DNA of 63,087 nt from Sphingobacteriaceae bacterium (lineage in GTDB: Bacteria; Bacillota; Sulfobacillia; Thermaerobacterales; RSA17): NCBI GenBank assembly GCA_035303785.1, contig DATGRI010000002.1:1-63087 (forward strand). The letters are read 5' to 3'. Under the pieces are notes generated by a model that saw nothing but the letters and a program-made list of their open reading frames with translations, was not told where the DNA came from and did not search any database. A program made the translations under genes and the position numbers. Below, piece by piece: positions 25,859-35,026 of the stretch (position 1 is its first letter; each line of letters starts with the position of its first letter).

Positions 25859-27106
25859 TTACAGGCGCTTGATGATCTCCTGGGCGAATTGGGAGGTCTT
25901 GACCTCCGTGGCCCCTTCCATCTGCCGGGCGAAGTCGTAGGTGACCACCTTGTCCTGGATGGTCTTTTCCAAGGCGGCGACGATGGCATCGGCCGCTTCC
26001 TGCCAGCCGATGTGCTCCAGCATCATGACGCCGGAGAGGAGCAGGGAGGAAGGATTGACCTTGTCCAGGCCGGCGTACTTGGGCGCCGTGCCGTGGGTGG
26101 CCTCGAACACCGCCACCTCGTCGCCGATGTTGGCGCCGGGGGCGATGCCGATGCCGCCGACCTGAGCGGCCAGGGCATCGGACAGGTAGTCGCCGTTCAG
26201 GTTGAGGGTGGCCAGCACATCGAATTCCTTGGGCCGCAGCAGCGCGTGCTGGAACATGATGTCGGCGATGCGGTCCTTGATGACCACCTTGCCCGCGGGC
26301 TGCTTGCCCTCGTGGCGCTGCCACAGTTCGTCTTCGGTGATGGTGGTGTCGGGGAATTCCTCCCGGGCCAGCTCGTAGCCCCAGTCCCGGAAGGCGCCTT
26401 CGGTGAACTTCATGATGTTGCCCTTGTGGATCAAGGTTACGCTGCGGCGTCCCCGCTGGAGGGCGTAGTTGATGGCCATGCGCACCAGGCGCTTGGAGCC
26501 GAAGGCGCTGACGGGCTTGATGCCGATGCCCGTGTCCTCCCGCAGGGGAACGCCCAGCTCGTCGGCCAGGAACTGCCGCACCCGGGCGGCTTCAGGGGAG
26601 TCGTGGCGCCACTCGATGCCCTTGTAGATGTCCTCGGTGTTTTCCCGGAAGATGACCATGTTCACGTCGCCGGGGTTGGTCACCGGGCTGGGCACGCCGG
26701 GGAACCAGCGCACCGGCCGGACGCATGCATACAAATCCAGTTCTTGACGAATGGCTACGTTCAGGCTGCGGAAGCCGCCCCCCACGGGGGTGGTCAGCGG
26801 CCCCTTGATGCCGACGGCGTATTCCTGGAAGGCTTCCAAGGTTTCCCCCGGCAGCCAGGCCCCCAAGAGGCGATAGGCTTTTTCACCGGCGTACACTTCG
26901 TACCAGAAAATCCGCCTTTGGCCGCCATAGGCGTGAGCTACCGCCGCGTCGATTACTTGGACCGTTGCCCGCCAAATGTCTGGCCCGGTGCCGTCACCTT
27001 CGATGAATGGAATGATGGGATTTTCCGGTACCTGCAGCTTGCCTGCCTGTACCCGGATCGCCTTTCCATCCGCCGGGGCCCGGTAATACTGTGACCTGTC
27101 CGCCAC
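25859..27106 (-). CDS. icd: NADP-dependent isocitrate dehydrogenase
   Basis: A 415-residue enzyme. [24 protein letters not shown] is the family N-terminus; [31 protein letters not shown] holds the phosphorylation-loop Ser and substrate Arg residues; [41 protein letters not shown] (metal Asp) and [12 protein letters not shown] (cofactor site) follow. The enzyme converts isocitrate to 2-oxoglutarate in the citric acid cycle. Start GTG 27106 after AGAGGTG. It is divergent from the small gene at 27242 and precedes argR, which is not its usual partner. Confidence 0.95.
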   Translation of the reverse strand: MADRSQYYRAPADGKAIRVQAGKLQVPENPIIPFIEGDGTGPDIWRATVQVIDAAVAHAYGGQRRIFWYEVYAGEKAYRLLGAWLPGETLEAFQEYAVGIKGPLTTPVGGGFRSLNVAIRQELDLYACVRPVRWFPGVPSPVTNPGDVNMVIFRENTEDIYKGIEWRHDSPEAARVRQFLADELGVPLREDTGIGIKPVSAFGSKRLVRMAINYALQRGRRSVTLIHKGNIMKFTEGAFRDWGYELAREEFPDTTITEDELWQRHEGKQPAGKVVIKDRIADIMFQHALLRPKEFDVLATLNLNGDYLSDALAAQVGGIGIAPGANIGDEVAVFEATHGTAPKYAGLDKVNPSSLLLSGVMMLEHIGWQEAADAIVAALEKTIQDKVVTYDFARQMEGATEVKTSQFAQEIIKRL

Positions 27107-27241
27107 GGTTCACCTCTCACCCTTCCTGAGCACTTGGCTGAAAAGTTCCGATTACCGCAACCAGTATAGCCAAAGGCATCCGGGCCCGTCCACGGAACAG
27201 GCACATCAACCCGGTTAATATAGAGGGGGGAGGGGAATATA

Positions 27242-27649
27242 ATGCGTTTTCGCCCCAAGGTGCCGGCGGCCTATGCGCCGGCCCAGGGAGCCACAGCGGA
27301 AGACCGGGGCGTGCCCTTGGTCTTGCTTTTCGTGCCCCAATGGCGAGATATATTGAAAGAAGTGCTGGAGGCCGGCTGCGGGCCCCAGGCGGAAACCCAG
27401 TGGGCCTTCAGCCGGGAGATGAACATGCCCATCTGGTTCGCCCGCTGGCCGGGCGACCGGGAGATCGCCGTAACCTTCCCCATGCAGGGGGCCGCCCAAT
27501 TGCTGGACTGGTGGCACCGGCACGGGCGGGTCGACGTGATCCTACTGCTGGAGCCCTTGGCGGCCCATGGGGCCGGGGAGGGGGAGCCGCCCCTGGGCTC
27601 CGCCGCCCACCTGCGCATTCCCCAGGTGCCCTTCCTCACCGTGGCATAG
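27242..27649 (+). CDS. Unrecognised small protein ahead of the ABC exporter
   Basis: A 135-residue soluble protein starting at ATG 27242 after GGGGAGGGG. It contains VPLVLLFVPQWRDILKEVLEAG, SREMNMPIWFARWPGDREIAV, MQGAAQLLDWWHRHGRVDVILLLEP and a C-terminal HLRIPQVPFLTVA. Alternating hydrophobic strands suggest a small alpha/beta fold; no motif is known to me. It lies 21 bases upstream of the exporter genes on the same strand and probably shares their promoter, so a link to transport or its control is possible but unproven. Confidence 0.65.
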   Translation: MRFRPKVPAAYAPAQGATAEDRGVPLVLLFVPQWRDILKEVLEAGCGPQAETQWAFSREMNMPIWFARWPGDREIAVTFPMQGAAQLLDWWHRHGRVDVILLLEPLAAHGAGEGEPPLGSAAHLRIPQVPFLTVA

Positions 27650-27670
27650 GCACGCCCAGGAGGCTGAAAG

Positions 27671-29404
27671 ATGATAAAACTGCTGCGGTTCCTCAAGCCT
27701 TACCGCCTGGCGGCGGGCCTGGTCCTGCTGCTGGTGCTGGGCCAGTCCCTGGCGGAACTGTACCTGCCCACCTTGATGGCCATCATCGTGGACCAAGGGG
27801 TGGTGACGGGCAATACCGGCCTGATCCTGCGGGTGGGCGGGCGCATGCTCCTGGCGGCCCTGGGGGGCACGGCGGTGGCCCTGACGGCGGGCTACCTGGC
27901 GGCCCGGGTGGCCGGCGGGTTCGCCCGGGACCTGCGCCGGGAGATTTTCCACCGGGTGGAAAGCTTCTCCCTCCAGGAATTCGACCGGTTCGGCACCGCC
28001 ACCCTCATCACCCGCACCACCAACGACGTGACCCAGATCCAGCATGTGACGGTCATGGCCCTGCGCATGATGGTCAGCGCCCCCATGATGGCGGTGGGCG
28101 GCATCATCATGGCCGTCTCCCTGGACCGGCACCTGTCCCTGGTCATCCTGGGAGCCGTACCCCTGCTGGCGGGGGGCATCGCCATCCTGGCGGCCAAGAC
28201 CATGCCCCTGTTCAAGGTTCTCCAGGACAAGCTGGACCGGCTGACCTTGATTGCCCGCGAAGGCCTGACAGGCATCCGGATCATCCGGGCCTTCGACCGC
28301 ACCCGCCACGAATCGGAGCGCTTCGACGGTGCCAACCGGGATTTGACCGACACCGCCGTCCGGGTCAACCAGCTGGCGGCGGTGATGATGCCCATGATGA
28401 TGCTCCTGCTGAACTACACCACCATCGCCATCATCTGGTACGGGGGCATCCGCATCGACGCCGGCCAGATGCAGGTGGGCAGCCTGATGGCCTTCATCCA
28501 GTACGTGATGCAGATCATGTGGGCCTTGCTGATGGTGTCCATGATGTTCGTCATGCTGCCCCGGGCCGCCGTGTCGGCCGCCCGCCTCCAGGAAGTGCTG
28601 GAATCGGTGCCCGTCATCCGGGAACCGGCGGAGCCGGTCCGCGCTGTGGACCCGCAGCAGCGGGGCGTGGTGGCCTTCCACAACGTGACTTTCAGTTACC
28701 CCGGGGCCGAGCGGCCCGCCCTGCGGGACATCACCTTCACCGCCCGCCCCGGCCAGGTGACGGCCATCATCGGCGGCATCGGCTCGGGCAAATCCACTTT
28801 GGTGAAGCTCATTCCCCGCTTCTACGACGTGGATGAAGGGAGTATCACCGTAGGCGGCGTGGACGTGCGCCGGCAGCCCCTGGCGGAACTGCGGCGGCAG
28901 ATCGGCTGGGTGCCCCAGCGGACTTTCCTGTTCAGCGGCACAGTGGCCGACAACATCCGGGTGGGCAACCCCGGCGCCACCGACGAGGAGGTCCGCCGGG
29001 CGGCGGAAATCGCCCAGGCGGCGGAGTTCATCCAAGAGTTGGAGGGGGGCTGGGAGGCCCCCGTAGAGCAGGGCGGCACCAACCTGTCGGGGGGCCAGCG
29101 GCAGCGGCTGGCCATCGCCCGGGCCTTGGTGCGCCGGCCCGACATTTACATCTTTGACGACAGTTTTTCCGCCTTGGACTTGAGAACCGAGGCCCGGCTC
29201 CGTCGCATGCTGAAGGAAGCCACGGCCCAGGCCACGGTCATCGTGGTGGCCCAGCGGGTGAGCACCATTCAGGACGCCGACCAGATCCTGGTGCTGGACG
29301 AAGGCCGCCTGGTGGGCCTGGGCACCCACGAGGAACTGCTGGCGGGCTGCCGGGTTTACCGGGAAATCGTCTACTCCCAAAGCCTGGAGGAGGCGGGGGC
29401 ATGA
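27671..29404 (+). CDS. Heterodimeric ABC exporter, half with degenerate catalytic site
   Basis: A 577-residue ABC half-transporter with six membrane helices (about residues 15-315) and a nucleotide-binding domain. Walker A is GGIGSGKSTL, Q-loop GWVPQRTFLFSG, signature LSGGQRQRLAIA and Walker B IYIFDDSFSALD. Asp replaces the catalytic Glu after Walker B (FDDS), and the H-loop His is Gln (VAQRVSTI), as in TM287-like subunits. Such pairs export drugs or lipids. Start ATG 27671 after AGGAGG. Its stop overlaps the start of the partner gene in ATGA. Confidence 0.92.
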   Translation: MIKLLRFLKPYRLAAGLVLLLVLGQSLAELYLPTLMAIIVDQGVVTGNTGLILRVGGRMLLAALGGTAVALTAGYLAARVAGGFARDLRREIFHRVESFSLQEFDRFGTATLITRTTNDVTQIQHVTVMALRMMVSAPMMAVGGIIMAVSLDRHLSLVILGAVPLLAGGIAILAAKTMPLFKVLQDKLDRLTLIAREGLTGIRIIRAFDRTRHESERFDGANRDLTDTAVRVNQLAAVMMPMMMLLLNYTTIAIIWYGGIRIDAGQMQVGSLMAFIQYVMQIMWALLMVSMMFVMLPRAAVSAARLQEVLESVPVIREPAEPVRAVDPQQRGVVAFHNVTFSYPGAERPALRDITFTARPGQVTAIIGGIGSGKSTLVKLIPRFYDVDEGSITVGGVDVRRQPLAELRRQIGWVPQRTFLFSGTVADNIRVGNPGATDEEVRRAAEIAQAAEFIQELEGGWEAPVEQGGTNLSGGQRQRLAIARALVRRPDIYIFDDSFSALDLRTEARLRRMLKEATAQATVIVVAQRVSTIQDADQILVLDEGRLVGLGTHEELLAGCRVYREIVYSQSLEEAGA

Positions 29405-31293
29405 GCCGCAGGCAGGCAGGCGCCCCATCCCCGCCCCGGCCCCACGGCCCCGGGTTCGGCTTCGGCCCCAGGGGGGGCATGGGCATGGCGGTGGAGCGGC
29501 CGAAAAACTTCAGGGGAACGGCCCTGCGCCTCCTGGGCTACCTGCGGCCCCGGCGGCTACAGCTGGCCCTGGTCTTCCTCATGGCCGTCATGAGCACCAT
29601 CTTCGCCATCGTGAGCCCCAAGATCATGGGCCAGGCCACCACCAAGCTGTTCGAGGGCTTCCTGCTGAAGCAGCAGGGAGTGCCCGGCGCCGCCATCGAC
29701 TTCCCCGGCATCCGGACCATCCTGCTGCAATTGCTGGCCCTTTACGGCATCAGTTCCGCCTTTGCCTACGGCCAGCAGTACATCATGGCGGGGGTGGCCC
29801 AGAACACCGTCTACGACATGCGCCGGCAGCTGAACGCCAAGCTGAACCGGCTGCCCCTGCGCTTTTTCGACCAGAATCCCCACGGCGACATCCTGAGCCG
29901 CATCACCAACGACATGGACAACATCAGCACCACCCTGCAGCAGAGCCTGACCCAGATGATCACCGCCGTGGTCACCCTGGCGGGGGTGCTGGTGATGATG
30001 CTGTCCATCAGCCCCCTGCTGTCCCTCCTGACCTTGCTGACCATCCCCCTGTCGGCCCTGGTCACCGGCATGGTCACCCGCCGGTCCCAGGGCTACTTCC
30101 GGGAGCAGCAGCGCACCTTGGGCCGGCTCAACGGCCACGTGGAAGAGATGTTCACCGGGCACCAGATCGTGAAGGCCTTCGGGCGGGAGGCAGAGGCCAC
30201 GGGCACCTTCGCCGGCATCAACGACCGGCTGTATGAGGCCGGCTGGAAGGCCCAGTTCATATCCAGCATGCTCATGCCCTTGATGTCCCTCATCAACAAC
30301 CTGGGCTACGTGGTCATCAGCGTGGCCGGCGGCATCATGGTCATGCGCCGGGCCCTGCCCATCGGCGACATCCAGGCCTTCATCCAGTACGCCCGCCAGC
30401 TGGGCTACCCCATCATCCACGTGGCCAACATCGCCAACATCATCCAGTCCACCCTGGCCTCGGCGGAGCGGGTCTTTCAACTGCTGGACGAGGCGGAGGA
30501 AAGGGAGGACGCCGAAAGGGCGCCCGCGGCCCTGGAAAAGGTGCGGGGCGTGGTGCGGCTGGAGAACGTGAGCTTCCGGTACCACCCGGACCAGCCCCTG
30601 CTGGAGGATGTAAACGTCACAGCCCAGCCGGGCCGGGTGGTGGCCATCGTGGGCCCCACGGGGGCGGGCAAAACCACCCTGGTGAACCTGCTGATGCGCT
30701 TCTACGATGTGGACGGCGGCCGCATCACCATCGACGGGATGGACATCCGGGACATCCCCCGGGGCCGGCTGCGGCGCCTCTTCGGCATGGTGCTCCAGGA
30801 CACGTGGCTGTTCAACGGCACCATCGCCGAGAACATTGCCTACGGCAAGCCCGGCGCCACCATGGAGGAAATCGTGGCGGCGGCCAAGGCGGCCCACGCC
30901 GACCATTTCATCCGCACCCTGCCCGAAGGCTACGACACCATGCTCAAGGAAGACGCGGCCAACCTGTCCCAAGGCCAGAAGCAGCTGCTGACCATCGCCC
31001 GGGCCATCCTGTCGGACCCGGTCATCCTGATCCTGGACGAAGCCACCAGCAGCGTGGACACCCGCACGGAGATCCAAATCCAAGAGGCCATGGCCCGGCT
31101 CATGGCGGGGCGCACCAGCTTCGTCATCGCCCACCGCCTGTCCACCATCCGCAACGCCGACCTCATCCTGGTCATGGACAAGGGCCGCATCGTGGAGCAG
31201 GGCACCCACAGCGAACTGCTGGCCCGGGACGGCTTCTACGCCGATCTTTACTACAGCCAGTTCAGCACCAGGCCGCCCCGGAAAGCGGTTTAA
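29401..31293 (+). CDS. Heterodimeric ABC exporter, catalytically complete half
   Basis: A 630-residue ABC half-transporter of the TM288 type. A Pro/Gly-rich cytoplasmic N-terminus of about 40 residues precedes six membrane helices. The nucleotide-binding domain has Walker A GPTGAGKTTLVNLL, Q-loop GMVLQDTWLFNG, a variant signature LSQGQKQLLTIA, canonical Walker B ILILDEATSSVD with catalytic Glu, and H-loop IAHRLST. The variant signature pairs with the degenerate Walker site of the partner, giving one consensus and one degenerate ATP site. Multidrug or lipid export is likely. The stop is 12 bases from the convergent dapA-family gene. Confidence 0.93.
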   Translation: MSRRQAGAPSPPRPHGPGFGFGPRGGMGMAVERPKNFRGTALRLLGYLRPRRLQLALVFLMAVMSTIFAIVSPKIMGQATTKLFEGFLLKQQGVPGAAIDFPGIRTILLQLLALYGISSAFAYGQQYIMAGVAQNTVYDMRRQLNAKLNRLPLRFFDQNPHGDILSRITNDMDNISTTLQQSLTQMITAVVTLAGVLVMMLSISPLLSLLTLLTIPLSALVTGMVTRRSQGYFREQQRTLGRLNGHVEEMFTGHQIVKAFGREAEATGTFAGINDRLYEAGWKAQFISSMLMPLMSLINNLGYVVISVAGGIMVMRRALPIGDIQAFIQYARQLGYPIIHVANIANIIQSTLASAERVFQLLDEAEEREDAERAPAALEKVRGVVRLENVSFRYHPDQPLLEDVNVTAQPGRVVAIVGPTGAGKTTLVNLLMRFYDVDGGRITIDGMDIRDIPRGRLRRLFGMVLQDTWLFNGTIAENIAYGKPGATMEEIVAAAKAAHADHFIRTLPEGYDTMLKEDAANLSQGQKQLLTIARAILSDPVILILDEATSSVDTRTEIQIQEAMARLMAGRTSFVIAHRLSTIRNADLILVMDKGRIVEQGTHSELLARDGFYADLYYSQFSTRPPRKAV

Positions 31294-31305
31294 GGACCGG
31301 GGGTC

Positions 31306-32247
31306 TCAGCAGCCCAGCATGCGCACTTCCTTCAAGGTGGCCCGGATATCGTCCAGTTCGTCCTGGGACAAGGGAAGCATGGGGCGCCGGGGCTCGCCGC
31401 CGAAATAGCCCAGCATGGTCAGCAAGGCCTTGATGCCCGGGATGCCGTACCGGCTCAGCTTGGCGTTGACCAGGCTGAGGCGGCGCTGCAGGACGGCGGC
31501 CTCCTCCAGCCGGTTCTGCCGGACCAGGTCGTAAAGCTCATGGCATTCCCAGGGCGCCACATTGGCCAGGGCCAGGATGCCGCCCCGGGCGCCCAGGGTG
31601 AGGGCCGGCAGAAGCAGGCCGGCGTTGCCGATCAGGAGGGCGAAGTCGTCGGGCACCGCGGCGGCGTATTCGGCGAACATGGCCAGGTCCCGGCTGGAGT
31701 CCTTCATCCCCGCAATGTTGGGATGCTGGGCCAGTTCCGCCACCAGGTCGGGGTCCAGGACGATGCCCGTGCGGGCCGGGAAGTTGTACAGAAGCACCGG
31801 CACCGGGGAAGCGTCGGCCACGGCGGTGAAGTGATCATACAGGGCGTCGGCCTTCAATTCGGGCCGGTAGTGGTAGTAGTAGGGCGTTCCTACCATGACG
31901 GCCCGGGCCCCCTGCTCCGCCGCCGCCTGGGTGAGGGCGATGGTCTCCCGGGTGGAGTTGGCGCCGGTGCCGGCGATGACGGGCTTGTCCTCGGCCGCCG
32001 CCACCGCCGCGCCCACCACCGCCACCTTCTCCTCGAAGGTCAGATGGGGGAACTCGCCGGTGGTGCCCAGCACCACGAAGCCGGCGGCAGGGGCAATGAG
32101 CCACATCTGCACGTTGCGCTCCAAGTTGTCCAGGGAGACTTCGTCATCCACAAAGGGAGTAGTGATGGGCAGGAAGATGCCCCTGTAGTCCAGGGAGCCG
32201 TTTTGTTCGTTGCTGAATCCTGCAGCCAAGGCGTCGTGCTCTGCCAT
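31306..32247 (-). CDS. Dihydrodipicolinate synthase / N-acetylneuraminate lyase family aldolase
   Basis: A 313-residue TIM-barrel aldolase. GIFLPITTPFVDD, FVVLGTTGEFPHLTFEEK (GTTGE motif), AGTGANSTRETI, the catalytic Tyr in VLLYNFPARTGI and the Schiff-base Lys in NIAGMKDSSRD are all present. True DapA makes dihydrodipicolinate for lysine, meso-DAP and spore dipicolinate. The aspects FPARTG and MKDSS also fit 4-hydroxy-2-oxoglutarate aldolase, and the gene is not beside other lysine genes, so the substrate stays open. Start ATG 32247 after GGGAGGG, 12 bases downstream of tlyA. Confidence 0.85.
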   Translation of the reverse strand: MAEHDALAAGFSNEQNGSLDYRGIFLPITTPFVDDEVSLDNLERNVQMWLIAPAAGFVVLGTTGEFPHLTFEEKVAVVGAAVAAAEDKPVIAGTGANSTRETIALTQAAAEQGARAVMVGTPYYYHYRPELKADALYDHFTAVADASPVPVLLYNFPARTGIVLDPDLVAELAQHPNIAGMKDSSRDLAMFAEYAAAVPDDFALLIGNAGLLLPALTLGARGGILALANVAPWECHELYDLVRQNRLEEAAVLQRRLSLVNAKLSRYGIPGIKALLTMLGYFGGEPRRPMLPLSQDELDDIRATLKEVRMLGC

Positions 32248-32259
32248 AGCACCCTCCCG

Positions 32260-33084
32260 TTAGGAAGTAGTAGCATCCTCTGCGGTGACGGCCAGGACGG
32301 CCTGCTCCCAGGCCTCCCCGGCCAGGGGCCCTTGCCCCTCTTCAGAAGCATAACCCCGCCGGAGCCAAAGGAAAAACTCCCGATTGCCGTCGGCCCCCAA
32401 AATGGGCGACGGGGTGACGCCCCATACTTGAAACCCTTCCCCTTGAGCGGCGGCGGCCACCTTGTGGAGCACTTCCCGGTGGACGGCAGGGTCCCGGACG
32501 ATGCCCCCCTTGCCTACGGCCTGGCGCCCCGCTTCAAACTGGGGCTTCACCAAAGGGAGCACCTCGCCCCGGGGCTGCAGGCACCGGGCCACGTTGGGCA
32601 GTACCAAGGTCAGGGAAATGAAGCTCAAGTCCAAGGTGATGAGGTCGGGCCGGGGATCCAGTTCCGCCGGGTCCAGGTGGCGCAGGTTGGTGCGCTCCAT
32701 GACCCGTACCCGGGGATCGTTGCGCAGGCGCCAGTCCAGCTGGCCGTAGCCCACGTCCACGGCATAGACCAGGGCGGCGCCCCGGGACAGAAGGCAGTCC
32801 ACGAACCCCCCGGTGGAGGCGCCGGCGTCCAGGGCCACCCGGCCGGCGGGGTCTACGCCGAACACGTCCAGGGCGTGGTTTAATTTGAGGCCGCCCCGGC
32901 TGACGAAGGGCAGGGGATCGGGCTTCACTTCCACCGCGGCGCCGGGAGGCACCCGGTAGCCCGCCTTGTCCACCTTCACCCCGTTGACCAGGACCCGCCC
33001 CGCCATGATGGCGCCCTGGGCCCGCTGCCGGCTGGGGAAGTAGCCCTGCTCCACCAGCCACACGTCCAGGCGCTGGGCTGTCAT
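32260..33084 (-). CDS. tlyA: TlyA family rRNA (cytidine-2'-O)-methyltransferase
   Basis: A 274-residue protein. An N-terminal S4 RNA-binding domain (RLDVWLVEQGYFPSRQRAQGAIMAGRVLVNG) is followed by an FtsJ-like methyltransferase with VSRGGLKLNHALDVFGVDPAGRVALDAGASTGGFVDCLLSRGA (SAM site; Asp-Ala-Gly-Ala-Ser-Thr-Gly-Gly), PDLITLDLSFISL and LVKPQFEAGR. TlyA 2'-O-methylates cytidines in 16S and 23S rRNA. Its place directly after dxs is the usual Firmicute order (dxs-tlyA-argR-recN), although here argR is 6.5 kb further on. Confidence 0.95.
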   Translation of the reverse strand: MTAQRLDVWLVEQGYFPSRQRAQGAIMAGRVLVNGVKVDKAGYRVPPGAAVEVKPDPLPFVSRGGLKLNHALDVFGVDPAGRVALDAGASTGGFVDCLLSRGAALVYAVDVGYGQLDWRLRNDPRVRVMERTNLRHLDPAELDPRPDLITLDLSFISLTLVLPNVARCLQPRGEVLPLVKPQFEAGRQAVGKGGIVRDPAVHREVLHKVAAAAQGEGFQVWGVTPSPILGADGNREFFLWLRRGYASEEGQGPLAGEAWEQAVLAVTAEDATTS

Positions 33085-33094
33085 GGCCCAATCC

Positions 33095-35026
33095 TCACCG
33101 GCCTACGGCGTCGGCCCGCCGGCGGGCCGGCCCCAACAGGGGCCTGCCGGCGGCGGCCAGGGCCTCCTCGGCCGCGGCGGCGATGCCCTCGGGCGTCAGG
33201 CCGAATTCTTCCAGAAAGCCGCCCACATCGCCGTGGGGAACGAACACGTCGGGCAGGCCCAGCCGCCGGACGACGGGGGTCAAGCCCCGGTCGGCCAGCA
33301 GCTCCAGCACCGCCGAGCCGAACCCGCCCTGGCGGGCCCCCTCCTCCACGGTGACGACGCAGTCCGCCCGGCCGATGACGTCCAGGAGCAGTTCCTCATC
33401 CAAGGGCTTGACGAAGCGGGCGTTGACCACGGCGGCGTCGATGCCCCCGGCCGCCAACTGCTCCGCCGCCGCCAGAGCCGGGTGGACCATGGAGCCGATG
33501 GCGATGATGGCCACATCGGCGCCCGGCCGCAGCAGTTCGCCCCGGCCGATGGGCAGGGGCTCCGGGGCCGGATCGGGCACGGCGCCGACACCGGCTCCCC
33601 GGGGGTAGCGGAGGGCGATGGGCCCCTCCTCGTACTGCCGGGCCGTCTCCAGCATGCGGGCGAATTCCTTTTCGTCCTTGGGGGCCATGACCACCATATT
33701 GGGAATGCAGCGCAGGTAGGCCATGTCGAAGGCCCCCTGGTGGGTTTCCCCGTCGGCGCCCACCAGGCCGGCCCGGTCGATGCAGAAGCGCACGGGCAGT
33801 TTTTGAATGGCCACGTCGTGGATGATCTGGTCGTAGGCCCGCTGCAGGAAGGTGGAATAGATGGCCACAAAGGGCTTCATGCCGCCGCAGGCCAGGCCGG
33901 CGCCGAAGGTGACGGCGTGCTGCTCGGCGATGCCCACGTCGTAAAAGCGGTCGGGATGGCGGGCCTGGAAACCCGTCAATCCGGTGCCGTCGGGCATGGC
34001 GGCGGTGATGGCCACGATCTTCTCGTCCTGCTCCGCCATGCGGGTCAAAGTCTCGCCGAAAATCTTGCTGTAGGACGGGGCCCCGCCGGACCGGCGCAGG
34101 GATTCCCCCGTCTCCACCTTGAAGGGGCCCGGACCGTGCCAGGTGACCGGATCCCCTTCGGCAAGACGGTAGCCCTTGCCCTTCTGGGTATGGGTGTGGA
34201 TGAGGACCGGCCCCTCCAGGCGCCGGGCGTGGCGCAGCACTTCCTCCACGGCGGCCAGGTCGTGGCCGTCCACGGGCCCCAGGTAGGTGAAGCCCAGCTG
34301 CTCGAAAAACATGCCCGGCACCAGCACCTGCTTCAAGCCGTCCTTCAGCCGCTCGGCGGTGCGCACGATCTGGGGACCCACCCGGGGAATGCTCCCCATG
34401 AGCCGCTCCAGGTCGTCCCGCAGCCGGGTGTACAGGGGCTCGGTGCGGATGCGGGTCAAATATTTGGCCAAAGCCCCCACGTTGGGGGCGATGGACATGG
34501 AGTTGTCGTTGAGGACTACGATCAAGTCGGTCTGGTCGTGGCCCGCATGGTTCAGGGCCTCGAAGGCCATGCCCCCCGTCAGCCCCGCGTCGCCCACCAC
34601 CACCACCACGTGGTGCTTCTCCCCCTGCCGGTCCCGGGCGGCGGCATAGCCCATGCCCGCCGACAGGGCGGTGCTGGCGTGGGCCACGCCGAAATGGTCA
34701 TGGGGGCTTTCCGCCCGCCGGGGAAAGCCGCTGAGGCCGCCCCGCTGCCGGATGGTGTGGAAGCGGTCCCGGCGGCCGGTGATCAATTTGTGGGGGTAGG
34801 TCTGGTGCCCCACGTCCCATATGATCTTGTCCCGCGGGCTGTCGAAAACGGTATGGAGGGCCAGAGTCAGTTCCACGGCGCCCAGGCCCGAGCCCAGGTG
34901 TCCGCCGGTCTTGGATATGGTCTCAAGGATCGTTTCCCGGATCTCCGTCGCCAGGGCCAGCTTCTCGGTGTGGCTCAACTTTTTCAAATCTTCGGGCCCG
35001 TTGACTCGGTCCAGGATGCGTGCCAC
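33095..35026 (-). CDS. dxs: 1-deoxy-D-xylulose-5-phosphate synthase
   Basis: About 643 residues from GTG 35026, which gives the normal N-terminus ARILDRVNGPEDLKKLSHTEK; the extra codons up to 35101 lie inside the upstream gene. The thiamine diphosphate site is GDAGLTGGMAFEALNHAG with NDNSMSI. GHQTYPHKLITGRRDRF, EQHAVTFGAGLACGGMKPFVAIYSTFLQRAYDQ and DRAGLVGADGETHQGAFD are also diagnostic. It makes DXP from pyruvate and glyceraldehyde 3-phosphate, the first step of the MEP isoprenoid pathway, feeding ispA upstream. It overlaps the oapA-like gene by about 100 bases. Confidence 0.97.
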   Translation of the reverse strand: MARILDRVNGPEDLKKLSHTEKLALATEIRETILETISKTGGHLGSGLGAVELTLALHTVFDSPRDKIIWDVGHQTYPHKLITGRRDRFHTIRQRGGLSGFPRRAESPHDHFGVAHASTALSAGMGYAAARDRQGEKHHVVVVVGDAGLTGGMAFEALNHAGHDQTDLIVVLNDNSMSIAPNVGALAKYLTRIRTEPLYTRLRDDLERLMGSIPRVGPQIVRTAERLKDGLKQVLVPGMFFEQLGFTYLGPVDGHDLAAVEEVLRHARRLEGPVLIHTHTQKGKGYRLAEGDPVTWHGPGPFKVETGESLRRSGGAPSYSKIFGETLTRMAEQDEKIVAITAAMPDGTGLTGFQARHPDRFYDVGIAEQHAVTFGAGLACGGMKPFVAIYSTFLQRAYDQIIHDVAIQKLPVRFCIDRAGLVGADGETHQGAFDMAYLRCIPNMVVMAPKDEKEFARMLETARQYEEGPIALRYPRGAGVGAVPDPAPEPLPIGRGELLRPGADVAIIAIGSMVHPALAAAEQLAAGGIDAAVVNARFVKPLDEELLLDVIGRADCVVTVEEGARQGGFGSAVLELLADRGLTPVVRRLGLPDVFVPHGDVGGFLEEFGLTPEGIAAAAEEALAAAGRPLLGPARRRADAVGR

